Origin: a virus
Length of the DNA: 64,000 bases
Direction: 5' to 3' (one strand)
IMG/VR virus record: IMGVR_UViG_3300030060_007423
Location: 62,001-126,000 of that record
Part shown: in pieces, positions 1 to 8,201 of the stretch
Layout: every line of letters begins with the position of its first letter
Numbering within the stretch: position 1 is the stretch's first letter
Notes under the pieces: model-generated
The model's database searches: none
The model's input: only the letters and a program-made list of their open reading frames with translations
What the model was told of the DNA's origin: nothing
Program-made: the position numbers and the translations under genes

Positions 1-2
1 CA

Positions 3-752
3 GATCCAAGATATACAAAGCCAACATTCAAAGCAAAGGATACTGTAAACTATCCAAAAGAAATAATTGCACAATACAACACAACAAGTATTTGGCACAG
101 CTTAAAGGAATATAGAAACGATGCTGAATTTGAAGATAAGACATTAAATGTAAGATATAGTGGAATAGAAAAACTTAATCTTGTAGATGAAGAAATTATC
201 AACCCAGATAATAGCAGACCTAATAAATTTACAATAGTTGCAATGCAAAGTGTAACAGGTCAAGCAACAAAGGACAAAAGGTTTGATGCAATTAAGGAAT
301 GGATTCTTGACCGTGATACAAACCAAGAGGTTGAAATATATGGAAAATGGAAGGAACACTTTACAGATGGTTACCCACAATTTAAGGGATATGTTACACC
401 AGCTGAAATAGACCAAAAGTTTAAGGAAACTAGGTATACATTAGTTGTACCAATTGGACCTGATTGGGTAACAAGCAAATATGCTGAGGTACTCTTAATG
501 GGTGTTGTACCTTTTTTCCATCCAACATACGATACACAAGGAAATGTTTTACCACTTAATCACTTTTGTAGGGTTTCAAGTCCACAAGAATTTTATGATA
601 AAATGAAATTCTTAGATGATGTCCCAGAAAAGAGAATACAATTGGTTAAATTATTACAGGACAATTTAATAAAAAATGTTACAGATGGATCATTTGTATA
701 TGACATTGTAAATAAATCATTAGAAAACACAAATATAGGAGTTAGAATATGA
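3..752 (+). CDS. Glycosyltransferase-like protein, 5'-truncated by window edge
   Basis: The frame is open from the left edge to the stop at 752, so the start lies outside the window. The visible 249 residues look like the C-terminal half of a GT-B glycosyltransferase: a beta-strand run FTIVAMQS near residue 78, then KEWIL, EVEIYGKW, then ETRYTLVVPIGPDWVTSKYA followed by EVLLMGVVPFF, which resembles the nucleotide-sugar-binding half of phage DNA glucosyltransferases and other GT-B enzymes. The stop overlaps the start of the downstream cytosine methyltransferase by 4 bases (ATGA), so the two are co-translated, suggesting a role in DNA modification. The family assignment is by resemblance only; another GT-B sugar transferase is possible. 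Confidence 0.5.
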   Translation, partial: DPRYTKPTFKAKDTVNYPKEIIAQYNTTSIWHSLKEYRNDAEFEDKTLNVRYSGIEKLNLVDEEIINPDNSRPNKFTIVAMQSVTGQATKDKRFDAIKEWILDRDTNQEVEIYGKWKEHFTDGYPQFKGYVTPAEIDQKFKETRYTLVVPIGPDWVTSKYAEVLLMGVVPFFHPTYDTQGNVLPLNHFCRVSSPQEFYDKMKFLDDVPEKRIQLVKLLQDNLIKNVTDGSFVYDIVNKSLENTNIGVRI

Positions 753-1972
753 GCGAAATAAAATGGGCAACTATTATCCCACTTATAGGTGGTAGTGCAA
801 TAGGTTGCAATATGACAACAAAAAATCAACCAGTAGGACACTTAACATATAATGCTTTTGCAGCAAATGAATCACATATTAGAAGACATTGGCCAGATGT
901 ACCATATCATTCTTTAGATGAGGGAACTATTCCTAATTTAGGTTCTCTTGATTTTGTAAATAGTGTATGCCCATGTGCTGGGTTATCGATGTTAAATTCA
1001 TCTGCTATTGAAGGTAGTATTAATAAGAGAGGTAGTGATGCTGCACAGAATGAATGGATGTATAAATCAACTAGAGTTGTATTGGAAAATTATAAACCTA
1101 AAGTATTATGGGGTGAAAATGCACCGGGACTATTTACCAAGCTTGGTGAAGGCGTAGTTGAAAAATTAAAAGCTATTGGAAAGGAATATGATTATAGTTT
1201 TTCAATGATTAAAACAAATACAGAATTACATGGTATACCACAAAGAAGAATTAGAACATTTTACTTTTTTTGGAAAGGTACTAAGCCACCTATATTTGAT
1301 TGGTATAAAAAAGACTGTAAAACATTAGCAGATTATTTAGCAGAAGTACCAGCTGATGCAAGTTGTCAAGATATGTTTATGGTACCAGGAACTGTAACTG
1401 ACCACTTTAAGCCATATCAGTTTATTCTTGAAAGAGAGGGTAAAACACATCAGGAATTTGTTGAATGGTGGAATCATGGAACGTTATATCAATACCTTGA
1501 AAAATATGAACTTGTACATGACTGTATTGATTGGTTAAAGAAATACCACCCAGAAGCAGGCTTTAGTAAAAAGAATGGTACAAATACATTTATCAGTATG
1601 TTAGAACATGTACTTAAAAAGAGGTCAATGGGATTAGGATATTGGGATAGTTCACCTCATATTTTTAGTAAATCATTTAATGCATTGATTGGTAGAAACA
1701 TGTTTAATGGTGTACACCCAACTGAAAATAGGTACTTAAATGTTAGAGAATTTTTACACTTAATGGGATTACCTCACGACTTTGCAATTGAAGATGTAAA
1801 GCAAGTAAATCATATTGCACAAAATGTACCAACATGTACTGCAAGAGATATGACTGAACAAGTTGTAAAATATATCAATGGTGAATTACAAACAGCAGAT
1901 GGCTATTTTGTAAAGCAAGACAATACGAATAGAAAAATTACACAAGAATCTTTACAAACGCAATTGTTTTAA
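749..1972 (+). CDS. C5-cytosine DNA methyltransferase
   Basis: 407 residues with the ordered motifs of the C5-MTase family (PF00145): the catalytic Pro-Cys in VCPCAGLS (Cys76, motif IV), ENAPG at 123-127 (motif VI, usually ENV) and IPQRRIRTFYF (QRR at 165-167, motif VIII). It transfers a methyl group from SAM to C5 of cytosine in DNA. The N-terminal SAM-binding FxGxG is replaced by PLIGGSAIG (11-19), a slightly divergent motif I. Residues about 190-330 would hold the target-recognition domain. It starts inside the stop of the upstream glycosyltransferase-like gene, so it is probably part of a phage DNA-modification operon protecting against restriction. Confidence 0.85.
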   Translation: MSEIKWATIIPLIGGSAIGCNMTTKNQPVGHLTYNAFAANESHIRRHWPDVPYHSLDEGTIPNLGSLDFVNSVCPCAGLSMLNSSAIEGSINKRGSDAAQNEWMYKSTRVVLENYKPKVLWGENAPGLFTKLGEGVVEKLKAIGKEYDYSFSMIKTNTELHGIPQRRIRTFYFFWKGTKPPIFDWYKKDCKTLADYLAEVPADASCQDMFMVPGTVTDHFKPYQFILEREGKTHQEFVEWWNHGTLYQYLEKYELVHDCIDWLKKYHPEAGFSKKNGTNTFISMLEHVLKKRSMGLGYWDSSPHIFSKSFNALIGRNMFNGVHPTENRYLNVREFLHLMGLPHDFAIEDVKQVNHIAQNVPTCTARDMTEQVVKYINGELQTADGYFVKQDNTNRKITQESLQTQLF

Positions 1973-1973
1973 C

Positions 1974-2201
1974 ATGTCACCAGAGGTTCAAAAAATAATA
2001 TATGAAGCGGCAATAAAGGCAGGTGATGAACTAAAAGGTAAATTACCTCCTCACCGCTTTCACCCAAAAGGTAGAAATTCATATGCACATGTTTTTGAAA
2101 GAATTAGAAGCAAAATGGGAAAGAGTTACAAACAATGTGATGATTCTGATGCAGAACAGATAATAAATCTCATAGAATACTATGTAAAGAATCCTTGTTA
2201 A
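1974..2201 (+). CDS. Small hypothetical protein (75 aa)
   Basis: Starts one base after the methyltransferase stop, so it is co-transcribed with it. Mixed charge, mostly helical, with HRFHPKGRNSYAHVF in the middle and no recognised domain. It ends in TGT TAA TAA, the tandem stop that overlaps the conserved TTGTTAATAACTTTT element described at 2195. Function unknown. Confidence 0.7.
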   Translation: MSPEVQKIIYEAAIKAGDELKGKLPPHRFHPKGRNSYAHVFERIRSKMGKSYKQCDDSDAEQIINLIEYYVKNPC

Positions 2202-2286
2202 TAACTTTTTTCATATTTTAGTGAAAATAACTATGAAAATATTTTTATTTCCCAAATATTCTAGTTATATTTATATATAAATAATT
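2195..2286 (+). promoter_or_regulatory. Class I phage promoter module
   Basis: Contains TTGTTAATAACTTTTTT (2195-2211), then an A/T-rich stretch, then CCCAAATATTC and TAGTTATATTTATATATAA (2251-2280). The core GTTATATT starts at 2264 with CCAA exactly 12 bases before it (2252). The same module recurs at 55724, 56280, 62805 and 63058. With TATATT as a -10 hexamer, transcription would begin near 2278, about 20 bases before the ATG at 2297. Confidence 0.65.
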
Positions 2287-2296
2287 AATAAAAGAT

Positions 2297-2518
2297 ATGA
2301 TAAAAAGCAAAAAAGACAAACCAAGACTACCTATTGAAATAGACCTAACAGGACCAGATGGTAATGTTTTTGTACTAATGGGTATGGCAAAAAGATTTGC
2401 TAAAGACTTAGGTTTAGATGGAAATAAAATAATTGAAGCAATGATGAGTAGTGATTATGAAAATGCTGTTAAAGTATTTGACAATAATTTTGGTTCATTT
2501 GTAACATTATATAGATAA
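2297..2518 (+). CDS. Small hypothetical protein (73 aa)
   Basis: First gene behind a class I promoter. Basic N-terminus (IKSKKDKPRL), then EIDLTGPDGNVFVLMGMAKRFAKDLG and a likely helical C-terminus. No domain is recognised. The promoter-proximal position and size suggest an early or accessory phage protein. Confidence 0.65.
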   Translation: MIKSKKDKPRLPIEIDLTGPDGNVFVLMGMAKRFAKDLGLDGNKIIEAMMSSDYENAVKVFDNNFGSFVTLYR

Positions 2519-2524
2519 GAAAAT

Positions 2525-2890
2525 ATGAAAAATGAAATGACAGATGGAATGGTTTATTCCAAAGAAATGGGACATTATGTAGATGTAGTTGAATGGCTTC
2601 AACATGTAAAGAGTGTAGCTAATACATTAATACCTGGATTTCAATATGATATGAGATTTACATCTTGCACTGATGTTAATGGTAATACCACATATGAACC
2701 TTACATAAGAGTTGCAATGCAAGCTCATGGTGAAGCTATGGTTGAACTGTTTAGTGGTGAAGACATACATTCAGAATTGGATCTTTATGAAGATGAAGAC
2801 GGTGATGGAGAATATGGAAGACCAATTATTAGAAAGATTTGGTCAGTTAGATTACCTGGAATAAATTTAGATAGTCAAATAAGTATTTAA
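2525..2890 (+). CDS. Hypothetical protein (121 aa)
   Basis: Six bases after the preceding gene, so in the same unit. Acidic, with a Glu/Asp-rich stretch (LDLYEDEDGDGEYG) near residues 89-103. No recognised domain. Confidence 0.65.
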   Translation: MKNEMTDGMVYSKEMGHYVDVVEWLQHVKSVANTLIPGFQYDMRFTSCTDVNGNTTYEPYIRVAMQAHGEAMVELFSGEDIHSELDLYEDEDGDGEYGRPIIRKIWSVRLPGINLDSQISI

Positions 2891-2897
2891 CATTAAG

Positions 2898-2961
2898 TTG
2901 TTAATAACTTTATAAAAAACATAGCATTAATTAGGAAAAAATAGTTATATTTATTATATAA
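2898..2961 (+). promoter_or_regulatory. Promoter with upstream TTGTTAATAACTT box
   Basis: TTGTTAATAACTTTATAAAAA begins at 2898; the core GTTATATTTATTATATAA begins at 2944. The upstream tetramer 12 bases before the core is TAGG rather than YCAA, so this is a variant site. It lies 35 bases before the small membrane protein gene and the tRNA-His gene. Confidence 0.55.
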
Positions 2962-2978
2962 ATCAAAATGGTTACAAT

Positions 2979-3167
2979 ATGAAAAATTTTATCAACAGTA
3001 CATTATTAGTTTTAAGCGGATTAGTTTGTCTATACCTTGCATACATTACAGGTACAGGCGAAATACTAAATTACATTAATTTTGCAGACCCTCTTAATGA
3101 AATGGGATTCTTTATGTGTCTTACTTCAATGGGTGGTGGTTTAGTTTATTGCGGATTTGCAAAATAA
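2979..3167 (+). CDS. Small membrane protein (62 aa)
   Basis: Two hydrophobic segments: residues 6-24 (STLLVLSGLVCLYLAYIT) and about 44-61 (FFMCLTSMGGGLVYCGFA). No family recognised. It ends two bases before the tRNA-His gene, so both are likely on one transcript. Confidence 0.6.
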   Translation: MKNFINSTLLVLSGLVCLYLAYITGTGEILNYINFADPLNEMGFFMCLTSMGGGLVYCGFAK

Positions 3168-3169
3168 AT

Positions 3170-3244
3170 GGTGGTGATAGCTCAATAGGTTAGAGCATTG
3201 GATTGTGGTTCCAAAGGTTGTGAGTTCGATTCTCATTTACCACC
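3170..3244 (+). tRNA. tRNA-His (GTG anticodon)
   Basis: A full cloverleaf can be folded by eye: acceptor GTGGTGA (3171-3177) with TTACCAC (3237-3243), D-stem GCTC/GAGC, anticodon stem TTGGA/TCCAA with loop TTGTGGT and anticodon GTG at 3205-3207, T-stem GTGAG/CTCAT with loop TTCGATT. G at 3170 and C at 3244 give the extra G(-1):C73 pair that is the identity element of tRNA-His, which supports the assignment. A complete CCA tail is not encoded after C73. It is the only tRNA seen in the window and sits between a membrane-protein gene and the DNA polymerase gene. Confidence 0.93.
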
Positions 3245-3261
3245 CAAATAATTTTTATATA

Positions 3262-3288
3262 TCAAAAAAAATAGTTATATTATACTAT
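3262..3288 (+). promoter_or_regulatory. YCAA-N8-GTTATATT promoter, leaderless
   Basis: TCAA at 3262 and GTTATATT at 3274. The polymerase ATG at 3289 lies 15 bases after the G of the core, where transcription initiation would be expected for a TATATT -10 box, and no Shine-Dalgarno sequence can fit. It follows the tRNA directly. Confidence 0.7.
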
Positions 3289-5727
3289 ATGAATAAATTC
3301 AAAATATCACGTATTACGTCAAAGTTTGACAAAGGAATGTGGAACATCTATCAATTTGGATATGATGAAGACGGCAAGTTTGTCACAAAAGTAGATAAAG
3401 TAAGGGATTACTTTTATTACTCATCAGATAACATAAACGACATTATGGGAGTCAATGGACTAGATTTTAGTGACACTCAATTCTATGATAGTTTTTATGG
3501 AGAAAAAGTAAATAGGGTTTACTATAATTCAATAAAAAATCGTAATGAAATATCCAGAAAGTATGGAATGAAAACATATGAAGCTGATGTTTCACCTGAG
3601 TTTAAGTTTATGTTGGATAAAAACTTAGAGTGGTCAGACAAAAGACATAAAATGTATTATGATATTGAGTGTCATGTTGATTTGGAAAACCCAGATAGTA
3701 ATAAGCCAGAAAGAGCTGAACAACCTATCACGTCAATACAGTGTTATTCAACAGAAAAGAAATCATATTTTGTTTTTGCATGGCATCCAGAATTAACAGA
3801 AGAACATGAACAACCTAACATATACACTGAAGGTGAAACAACATATGTAATGTGTAAAACTGAAGAAGATGTTATTATGGGATTCATTAATCTTCTAAAT
3901 GTTAGTCATTGCGATGTATTGACTGGATGGTACTGTTCTGGTTTTGATATGCCATATATTATTAATAGGTGTAAAAAGTTAGGATTGCCTTATGAAGACA
4001 TATCTCCAGTTAAAGATATTTACATGAGAAAAAAAGGTGATTACTGGAGAATCAATATTAGAGGATTAGACCATGTTGATATGATGGAAGCATTACAAGA
4101 CATGAACTATAATCTTCCTAATTGGAAATTGGCAACAGCATCTAAAGAAATACTAGGTGAAGGTGAAATGGAAAAACTCACTGAAGTTACTTGGAAAGAT
4201 TGGCTAACTAATTTTGATGGTTTTATAAAGTATGGTATTCGTGATGTTCAAATTCTTAAAGAGATAGATGAAAAAATACAGTTGTTTGATTTGTATTGTA
4301 CACTTCAATCAATTAGTGGTGTAGAACAAATGCCTATGTGCTTTTTCAAATCGGTCGTAGTTGATAGTTATATCTTAAAAGACAATCATAATAAGATCAT
4401 ATTTCCAAATAGGATAACACGTCCTAGAAAGAATTATGCAGGTGCAATTGTATTTAACCCAACAGAACCTGGAAGGCATAAAGATGTAACGGTTATGGAC
4501 TACACATCACTTTATCCTACTAGTATTATGTCATTCAATATTAGCCCAGAAACATTTATATGTTCAAAAGAACAATGTGACAATATGGGAATGAACATAC
4601 AGGATATTGTTGATAAACTTAAAGAAGAAGACACTGATTTTATTGATACAGGTGAAGATGAAACATTATTTGGTGGTAGGTATTTATTTTATGGCCATTC
4701 ATACAAGGTTGGACTTTTACCAAAAATATTAAAAAAGTTATTTTTACAGCGAGTTGAAATAAATAAAGGTTTAGGTGAAGGAAAATATACAGGTGATGAT
4801 GCTGTTGCAATGGATAAAAGACAATGGGCATATAAACTTGTACTTAACTCTGCTTACGGTGCAATGGGTTTTAATTTCTTTAGACTGTACAAACCTGAAT
4901 GTGCTGATGCAATTACTTTCTTTGCAAGACAAGCATTAAAATTTGCAACACTAAAGTTTAATCCTGAACATAAAGTTTTATATGGTGATACTGATAGTAT
5001 ATTTGTAAAGTCAAATGGTAGTACTGAAGATGAAATGAAAGAAAAGCTAGTTAAATTTAATGACATGTTAAGAAATGAATATGTTACAAAATATAACCCA
5101 AAAGTTTCAGACGAGTATATGATGATGGACCTTAAATTTGAGTATGATTTGGAATACATTTATTTTGGTGAATCAAAAAAGAGATACTATGCAATAATAC
5201 GAGAATCTGGTAAAAAGTATATTAGAGGAATGAATATCATTAGAAAGGATGCACCAGAATTCTTAAAGAAAGCACTAAATGTTGTCACAGAAATGGCAAT
5301 AAGAGATACATTAAATTTTGACCACTTAACACAGTTGCGCCAAAAAATAGAAACTATTAATTATAAAGATATTGGTATATCTAAAAAGTTTACAAAGAGA
5401 TTTAACCAATACTTAAAGAATAAACCACAACACCTAAAAGCTGCATTGTGGGCAAATGAAAAGTTAGGTACAAGTATAACAAATTTAGACGCACCATATT
5501 TGTTTTACATAAAGAGTAAGTGTGAAGATGATGTAAAGATTAGGGAAAGACAAACTGCAATATGTTTGAATGAAGAAGATTTACATTTGATAGATGATAG
5601 AACAGAAGTGTTTGAAATAGATTATGAAACATATTTTTCAAAACAAGTTTTGGAACAATTAGAAGAGTTCAAATTGATTGAAAATGTTGATAATTTATTA
5701 CAGCAATATGAGAGTTTAGTTAGTTAA
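3289..5727 (+). CDS. DNA polymerase, family B (T4 gp43-like)
   Basis: Replicative DNA polymerase of 812 residues (T4 gp43 is 898). Exonuclease domain: YYDIEC (Asp125, Exo I), GWYCSGFDMPYI (Exo II), YGIRD (Exo III). Polymerase domain: motif A MDYTSLYP (Asp404), motif B KLVLNSAYG (Lys516), motif C YGDTDS (565-570). Both activities should therefore be intact. The frame is also open upstream to 3205, but that start lies inside the tRNA-His gene; the ATG at 3289, just behind the promoter core, is chosen. No SD is visible, in keeping with a leaderless transcript. Confidence 0.95.
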   Translation: MNKFKISRITSKFDKGMWNIYQFGYDEDGKFVTKVDKVRDYFYYSSDNINDIMGVNGLDFSDTQFYDSFYGEKVNRVYYNSIKNRNEISRKYGMKTYEADVSPEFKFMLDKNLEWSDKRHKMYYDIECHVDLENPDSNKPERAEQPITSIQCYSTEKKSYFVFAWHPELTEEHEQPNIYTEGETTYVMCKTEEDVIMGFINLLNVSHCDVLTGWYCSGFDMPYIINRCKKLGLPYEDISPVKDIYMRKKGDYWRINIRGLDHVDMMEALQDMNYNLPNWKLATASKEILGEGEMEKLTEVTWKDWLTNFDGFIKYGIRDVQILKEIDEKIQLFDLYCTLQSISGVEQMPMCFFKSVVVDSYILKDNHNKIIFPNRITRPRKNYAGAIVFNPTEPGRHKDVTVMDYTSLYPTSIMSFNISPETFICSKEQCDNMGMNIQDIVDKLKEEDTDFIDTGEDETLFGGRYLFYGHSYKVGLLPKILKKLFLQRVEINKGLGEGKYTGDDAVAMDKRQWAYKLVLNSAYGAMGFNFFRLYKPECADAITFFARQALKFATLKFNPEHKVLYGDTDSIFVKSNGSTEDEMKEKLVKFNDMLRNEYVTKYNPKVSDEYMMMDLKFEYDLEYIYFGESKKRYYAIIRESGKKYIRGMNIIRKDAPEFLKKALNVVTEMAIRDTLNFDHLTQLRQKIETINYKDIGISKKFTKRFNQYLKNKPQHLKAALWANEKLGTSITNLDAPYLFYIKSKCEDDVKIRERQTAICLNEEDLHLIDDRTEVFEIDYETYFSKQVLEQLEEFKLIENVDNLLQQYESLVS

Positions 5728-5730
5728 GAA

Positions 5731-5745
5731 GTATATTTATATATA
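5731..5745 (+). promoter_or_regulatory. Variant promoter core before groES
   Basis: GTATATTTATATATA lies 56 bases before the groES start. It resembles the GTTATATT core with one change and lacks YCAA at the usual distance, so it is weaker evidence than the other sites. Confidence 0.4.
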
Positions 5746-5786
5746 CAAAAAGGTTATTAATATACACATAATAAATGGAGGTTACA

Positions 5787-6083
5787 ATGGAAAAATTAAA
5801 TCCAATAGGCGATAGAATCGTATTAAAAGCAATTGACCCAGATGAAATGACATCAGGAGGAGTTATTCTTCCAGATATTGCACAAGAAGAAACCATGTTA
5901 GGTACTGTATGTTCAGTTGGACCAGGTGAAGTATTATCTTCTGGCCAAATAGGATATATGCAATGTAAAGTAGGTGATACAGTAATGTACCCAAAATACG
6001 GTGCAAAAAAGATTGAGGTTGATGGTGAAGACTATTTAGTCATTCGTGAAAAAGAATTATTAGTTATTATTAAGGAGAAATAA
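5787..6083 (+). CDS. groES: GroES co-chaperonin
   Basis: 98 residues with the GroES family layout: PIGDRIVLKAID at the N-terminus, the mobile loop (MTSGGVILPD) that contacts GroEL, a roof region and the closing VIREKELLVII. It caps the GroEL ring during protein folding. The ATG at 5775 overlaps the strong SD GGAGG (5778-5782) and is rejected; the ATG at 5787 has correct spacing. The next gene is GroEL, two bases after the stop. Phages that replace one chaperonin component are known (T4 gp31 replaces GroES); here both are present. Confidence 0.93.
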   Translation: MEKLNPIGDRIVLKAIDPDEMTSGGVILPDIAQEETMLGTVCSVGPGEVLSSGQIGYMQCKVGDTVMYPKYGAKKIEVDGEDYLVIREKELLVIIKEK

Positions 6084-6085
6084 AA

Positions 6086-7720
6086 ATGAAAAAAGGTCCA
6101 AAAAAGATATCATTTGACAAGAATGCTAAAGAAGGATTATATTCTGGTATTGACATTTTATGCGATGCTGTAAAGACAACATTAGGCCCAAAGGGTAGAA
6201 ATGTAGTAATTGAAAAAGAATTTGGTGAATATGTTTCAACAAAGGATGGTGTAACAGTTGCAGAAGAGGTTGAATTACCTGATTCTATTGAAAATGCTGG
6301 TGCACAAATGGTGAAAGAGGTTGCCAAGCAAGTAAATGATGAAGCTGGTGATGGAACAACAACCGCAACAGTGTTGGCACATAGTATTATTAAAAGTGGT
6401 CTTGGAGTTTCTAACAGGTCAAACCCAGTTGAAGTAAAGAGAGGAATGGATAAAGCTGTAGATACTATCCGTCAAAATTTAAGTAAACTTAGTAAGCAAA
6501 TAGAGTCTGAAACTGAAATTCAACAAGTTGCAAGAATCTCTGCAAATAATGATTCTGAAATTGGAAATCTTATTTCTGAAGCAATGGATAAAGTAGGACG
6601 TGAAGGTGTAATTACTGTTGAGGAAGGAAAGTCTTCAGAGACAAATTTAGAAGTTGTTGAAGGTCTTCAGTTTGATAGAGGTTATTTATCTCCATATTTT
6701 GTAAATTCAAATGAAAAGATGATGTGCCAATTGGAGAATGCGTGGGTTCTTTTATATGACAAGAGAATATCTAGTCTAAAATCAATTGTTAAGCCATTAG
6801 AGATGGCAATACAGGCTGATAAACCATTAGTGATTATTGCTGAAGATGTTGATGGTGAAGCATTGGCAGGACTTATTGTCAATAAAGCAAGAGGAACATG
6901 TAAAGTTGCAGCTGTAAAGGCACCTGGATTTGGTGATAAGAGAAATGCAATGTTACAAGATATTGCAGTTTTAACTGGTGGTACTGTAGTTTCAACAACA
7001 AAGGGTATGAAACTTGAGAAGATAACACCTGATATGTTTGGTTCTGCTAAATTAATTAGTATAACTGGTAAAAATACAACTATCGTTGATGGTGGTGGAG
7101 ATTCTGAAGCAGTTTTAGCACGTGCAACAGAAATCAAAGACCAAATAGATACATCAGATTCAGGCTATGAAATAGAATCTCTTCAGGAAAGACTTGGAAA
7201 AATGACTGGTGGTGTTGCAATCTTAAATATTGGTGCACAATCAGAAATTGAGCTTAAGGAAAAGAAATATAGAGTAGAAGATGCATTAGCTGCAACACGT
7301 GCCGCAATTGATGAAGGTATTGTACCAGGTGGTGGTATAGCATTAAGACTAGCTTGTGAAGATATTAATTCAGATGATTTGAATAAAGACCAACAAATTG
7401 GTTTTGATATTGTAAAAGTTGCATGTAAAGCACCATTCAATGCAATCATGGAAAATGCAGGATTAAATCCAGAGGTAATATGGAACAATGTATGTACAAC
7501 ATCTGATTTAGATTTTGCAGGATTTGACGCAAGAAATGAAGAAGTTGTTGATATGTATAAGGCTGGAATCGTTGATCCTAATAAAGTTACTAGGGTTGCT
7601 CTTGAAAAAGCAGTATCCGTTTCAGGTACAATCTTAACAACAGAATGTGTAATTAATAAACTCCCAGAGGAAGAAGGCAAAGAGCCACCAATGATGGGAG
7701 GAGGATTTGGGATAGGATAA
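6086..7720 (+). CDS. groEL: GroEL chaperonin
   Basis: 544 residues, full family length. Visible ATPase elements include TLGPKGRNV (32-40) and GDGTTT (88-93), and the apical and intermediate domain signatures (AAVKAPGFGDKR, EGIVPGGGIAL) are intact. The C-terminus ends PPMMGGGFGIG rather than a long GGM repeat. SD AAGGAG precedes the start. It forms the folding ring working with the adjacent GroES, probably for phage structural proteins. Its AT-rich composition matches the neighbours, so a very recent host acquisition is not indicated. Confidence 0.95.
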   Translation: MKKGPKKISFDKNAKEGLYSGIDILCDAVKTTLGPKGRNVVIEKEFGEYVSTKDGVTVAEEVELPDSIENAGAQMVKEVAKQVNDEAGDGTTTATVLAHSIIKSGLGVSNRSNPVEVKRGMDKAVDTIRQNLSKLSKQIESETEIQQVARISANNDSEIGNLISEAMDKVGREGVITVEEGKSSETNLEVVEGLQFDRGYLSPYFVNSNEKMMCQLENAWVLLYDKRISSLKSIVKPLEMAIQADKPLVIIAEDVDGEALAGLIVNKARGTCKVAAVKAPGFGDKRNAMLQDIAVLTGGTVVSTTKGMKLEKITPDMFGSAKLISITGKNTTIVDGGGDSEAVLARATEIKDQIDTSDSGYEIESLQERLGKMTGGVAILNIGAQSEIELKEKKYRVEDALAATRAAIDEGIVPGGGIALRLACEDINSDDLNKDQQIGFDIVKVACKAPFNAIMENAGLNPEVIWNNVCTTSDLDFAGFDARNEEVVDMYKAGIVDPNKVTRVALEKAVSVSGTILTTECVINKLPEEEGKEPPMMGGGFGIG

Positions 7721-7977
7721 TGAGTGATAATAAACAAAAGATAAATATAAATCTAAACGACATGGATGATGTTGTTTGTGAATCATGTGGAAATCCTACA
7801 TTTATTCAAGTGGTACTATTAAAACGTGTTTCAGCCGTAATGTCGCCAAATGGAAAGAAAAGTTTTTTACCAATGCCTGTATTTGAGTGTAGTAGTTGTG
7901 GTCATGTTAATGACGAGCTCTTACCCCAACAAGCAGACAAGAAAGATAGTGAGGGAACATTTAATCTTGGCGGATAA
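7720..7977 (+). CDS. Small zinc-ribbon protein
   Basis: 85 residues. Two CxxCG knuckles, CESCGN (about 20-25) and CSSCGH (about 57-62), form a probable zinc ribbon. The start overlaps the groEL stop (TAATG). The ligand and partner are unknown; a nucleic-acid-binding or transcription-related role is a guess from the fold. Confidence 0.7.
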   Translation: MSDNKQKININLNDMDDVVCESCGNPTFIQVVLLKRVSAVMSPNGKKSFLPMPVFECSSCGHVNDELLPQQADKKDSEGTFNLGG

Positions 7978-8164
7978 TGTTAAACATCCAAAGCATTATA
8001 CTACAGGAATAGAAATGTGGGATTATGCTTATTCTCAAAAACTAGATTTTTTTGAGGGAAACATTATTAAGTATGTTACAAGATGGCGACATAAAAATGG
8101 TATGGAAGATTTATTAAAGGCAAAACAATATTTAGATAAACTTATAGAAAATAACACTAAATAA
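7967..8164 (+). CDS. DUF3310 family protein
   Basis: Carries the DUF3310 pattern seen in many phages: VKHPKHYTTG, then FEGNIIKYVTRWRHKNG and MEDLLKAKQYLDKLIE. The ATG at 7850 in this frame lies deep in the zinc-ribbon gene; the TTG at 7967, with GAGGG about 11 bases upstream, gives a 65-residue protein starting right before the conserved region. Function is not established; the family is often annotated as nucleotide kinase-like without firm proof. Confidence 0.7.
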   Translation: MADNVKHPKHYTTGIEMWDYAYSQKLDFFEGNIIKYVTRWRHKNGMEDLLKAKQYLDKLIENNTK

Positions 8165-8175
8165 ATTTTAATAAT

Positions 8176-8201
8176 TCGCAAAAATTGGTTATATTATATA
8201 C
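8176..8201 (+). promoter_or_regulatory. Promoter, leaderless type
   Basis: GTTATATTATATA begins at 8188 and the ATG follows at 8202, 14 bases after the G. The tetramer at 8176 is TCGC, a partial match to YCAA. No SD is possible for the downstream gene. Confidence 0.6.

Noticed and set aside
3205-3288. Longer N-terminus of the DNA polymerase frame
   Set aside because: It begins inside the tRNA-His gene and the promoter core lies between it and the ATG at 3289.
5775-5786. GroES start at 5775
   Set aside because: This ATG overlaps the SD GGAGG that serves the ATG at 5787, where GroES homology begins.
6682-7737. Minus-strand ORFs opposite groEL
   Set aside because: They are antisense shadows of a strongly coding gene and have no recognisable domain or ribosome site.
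7850-7966. ATG start at 7850 for the DUF3310 gene
   Set aside because: It would overlap the zinc-ribbon gene by 128 bases; the TTG at 7967 has an SD and sits right before the conserved region.
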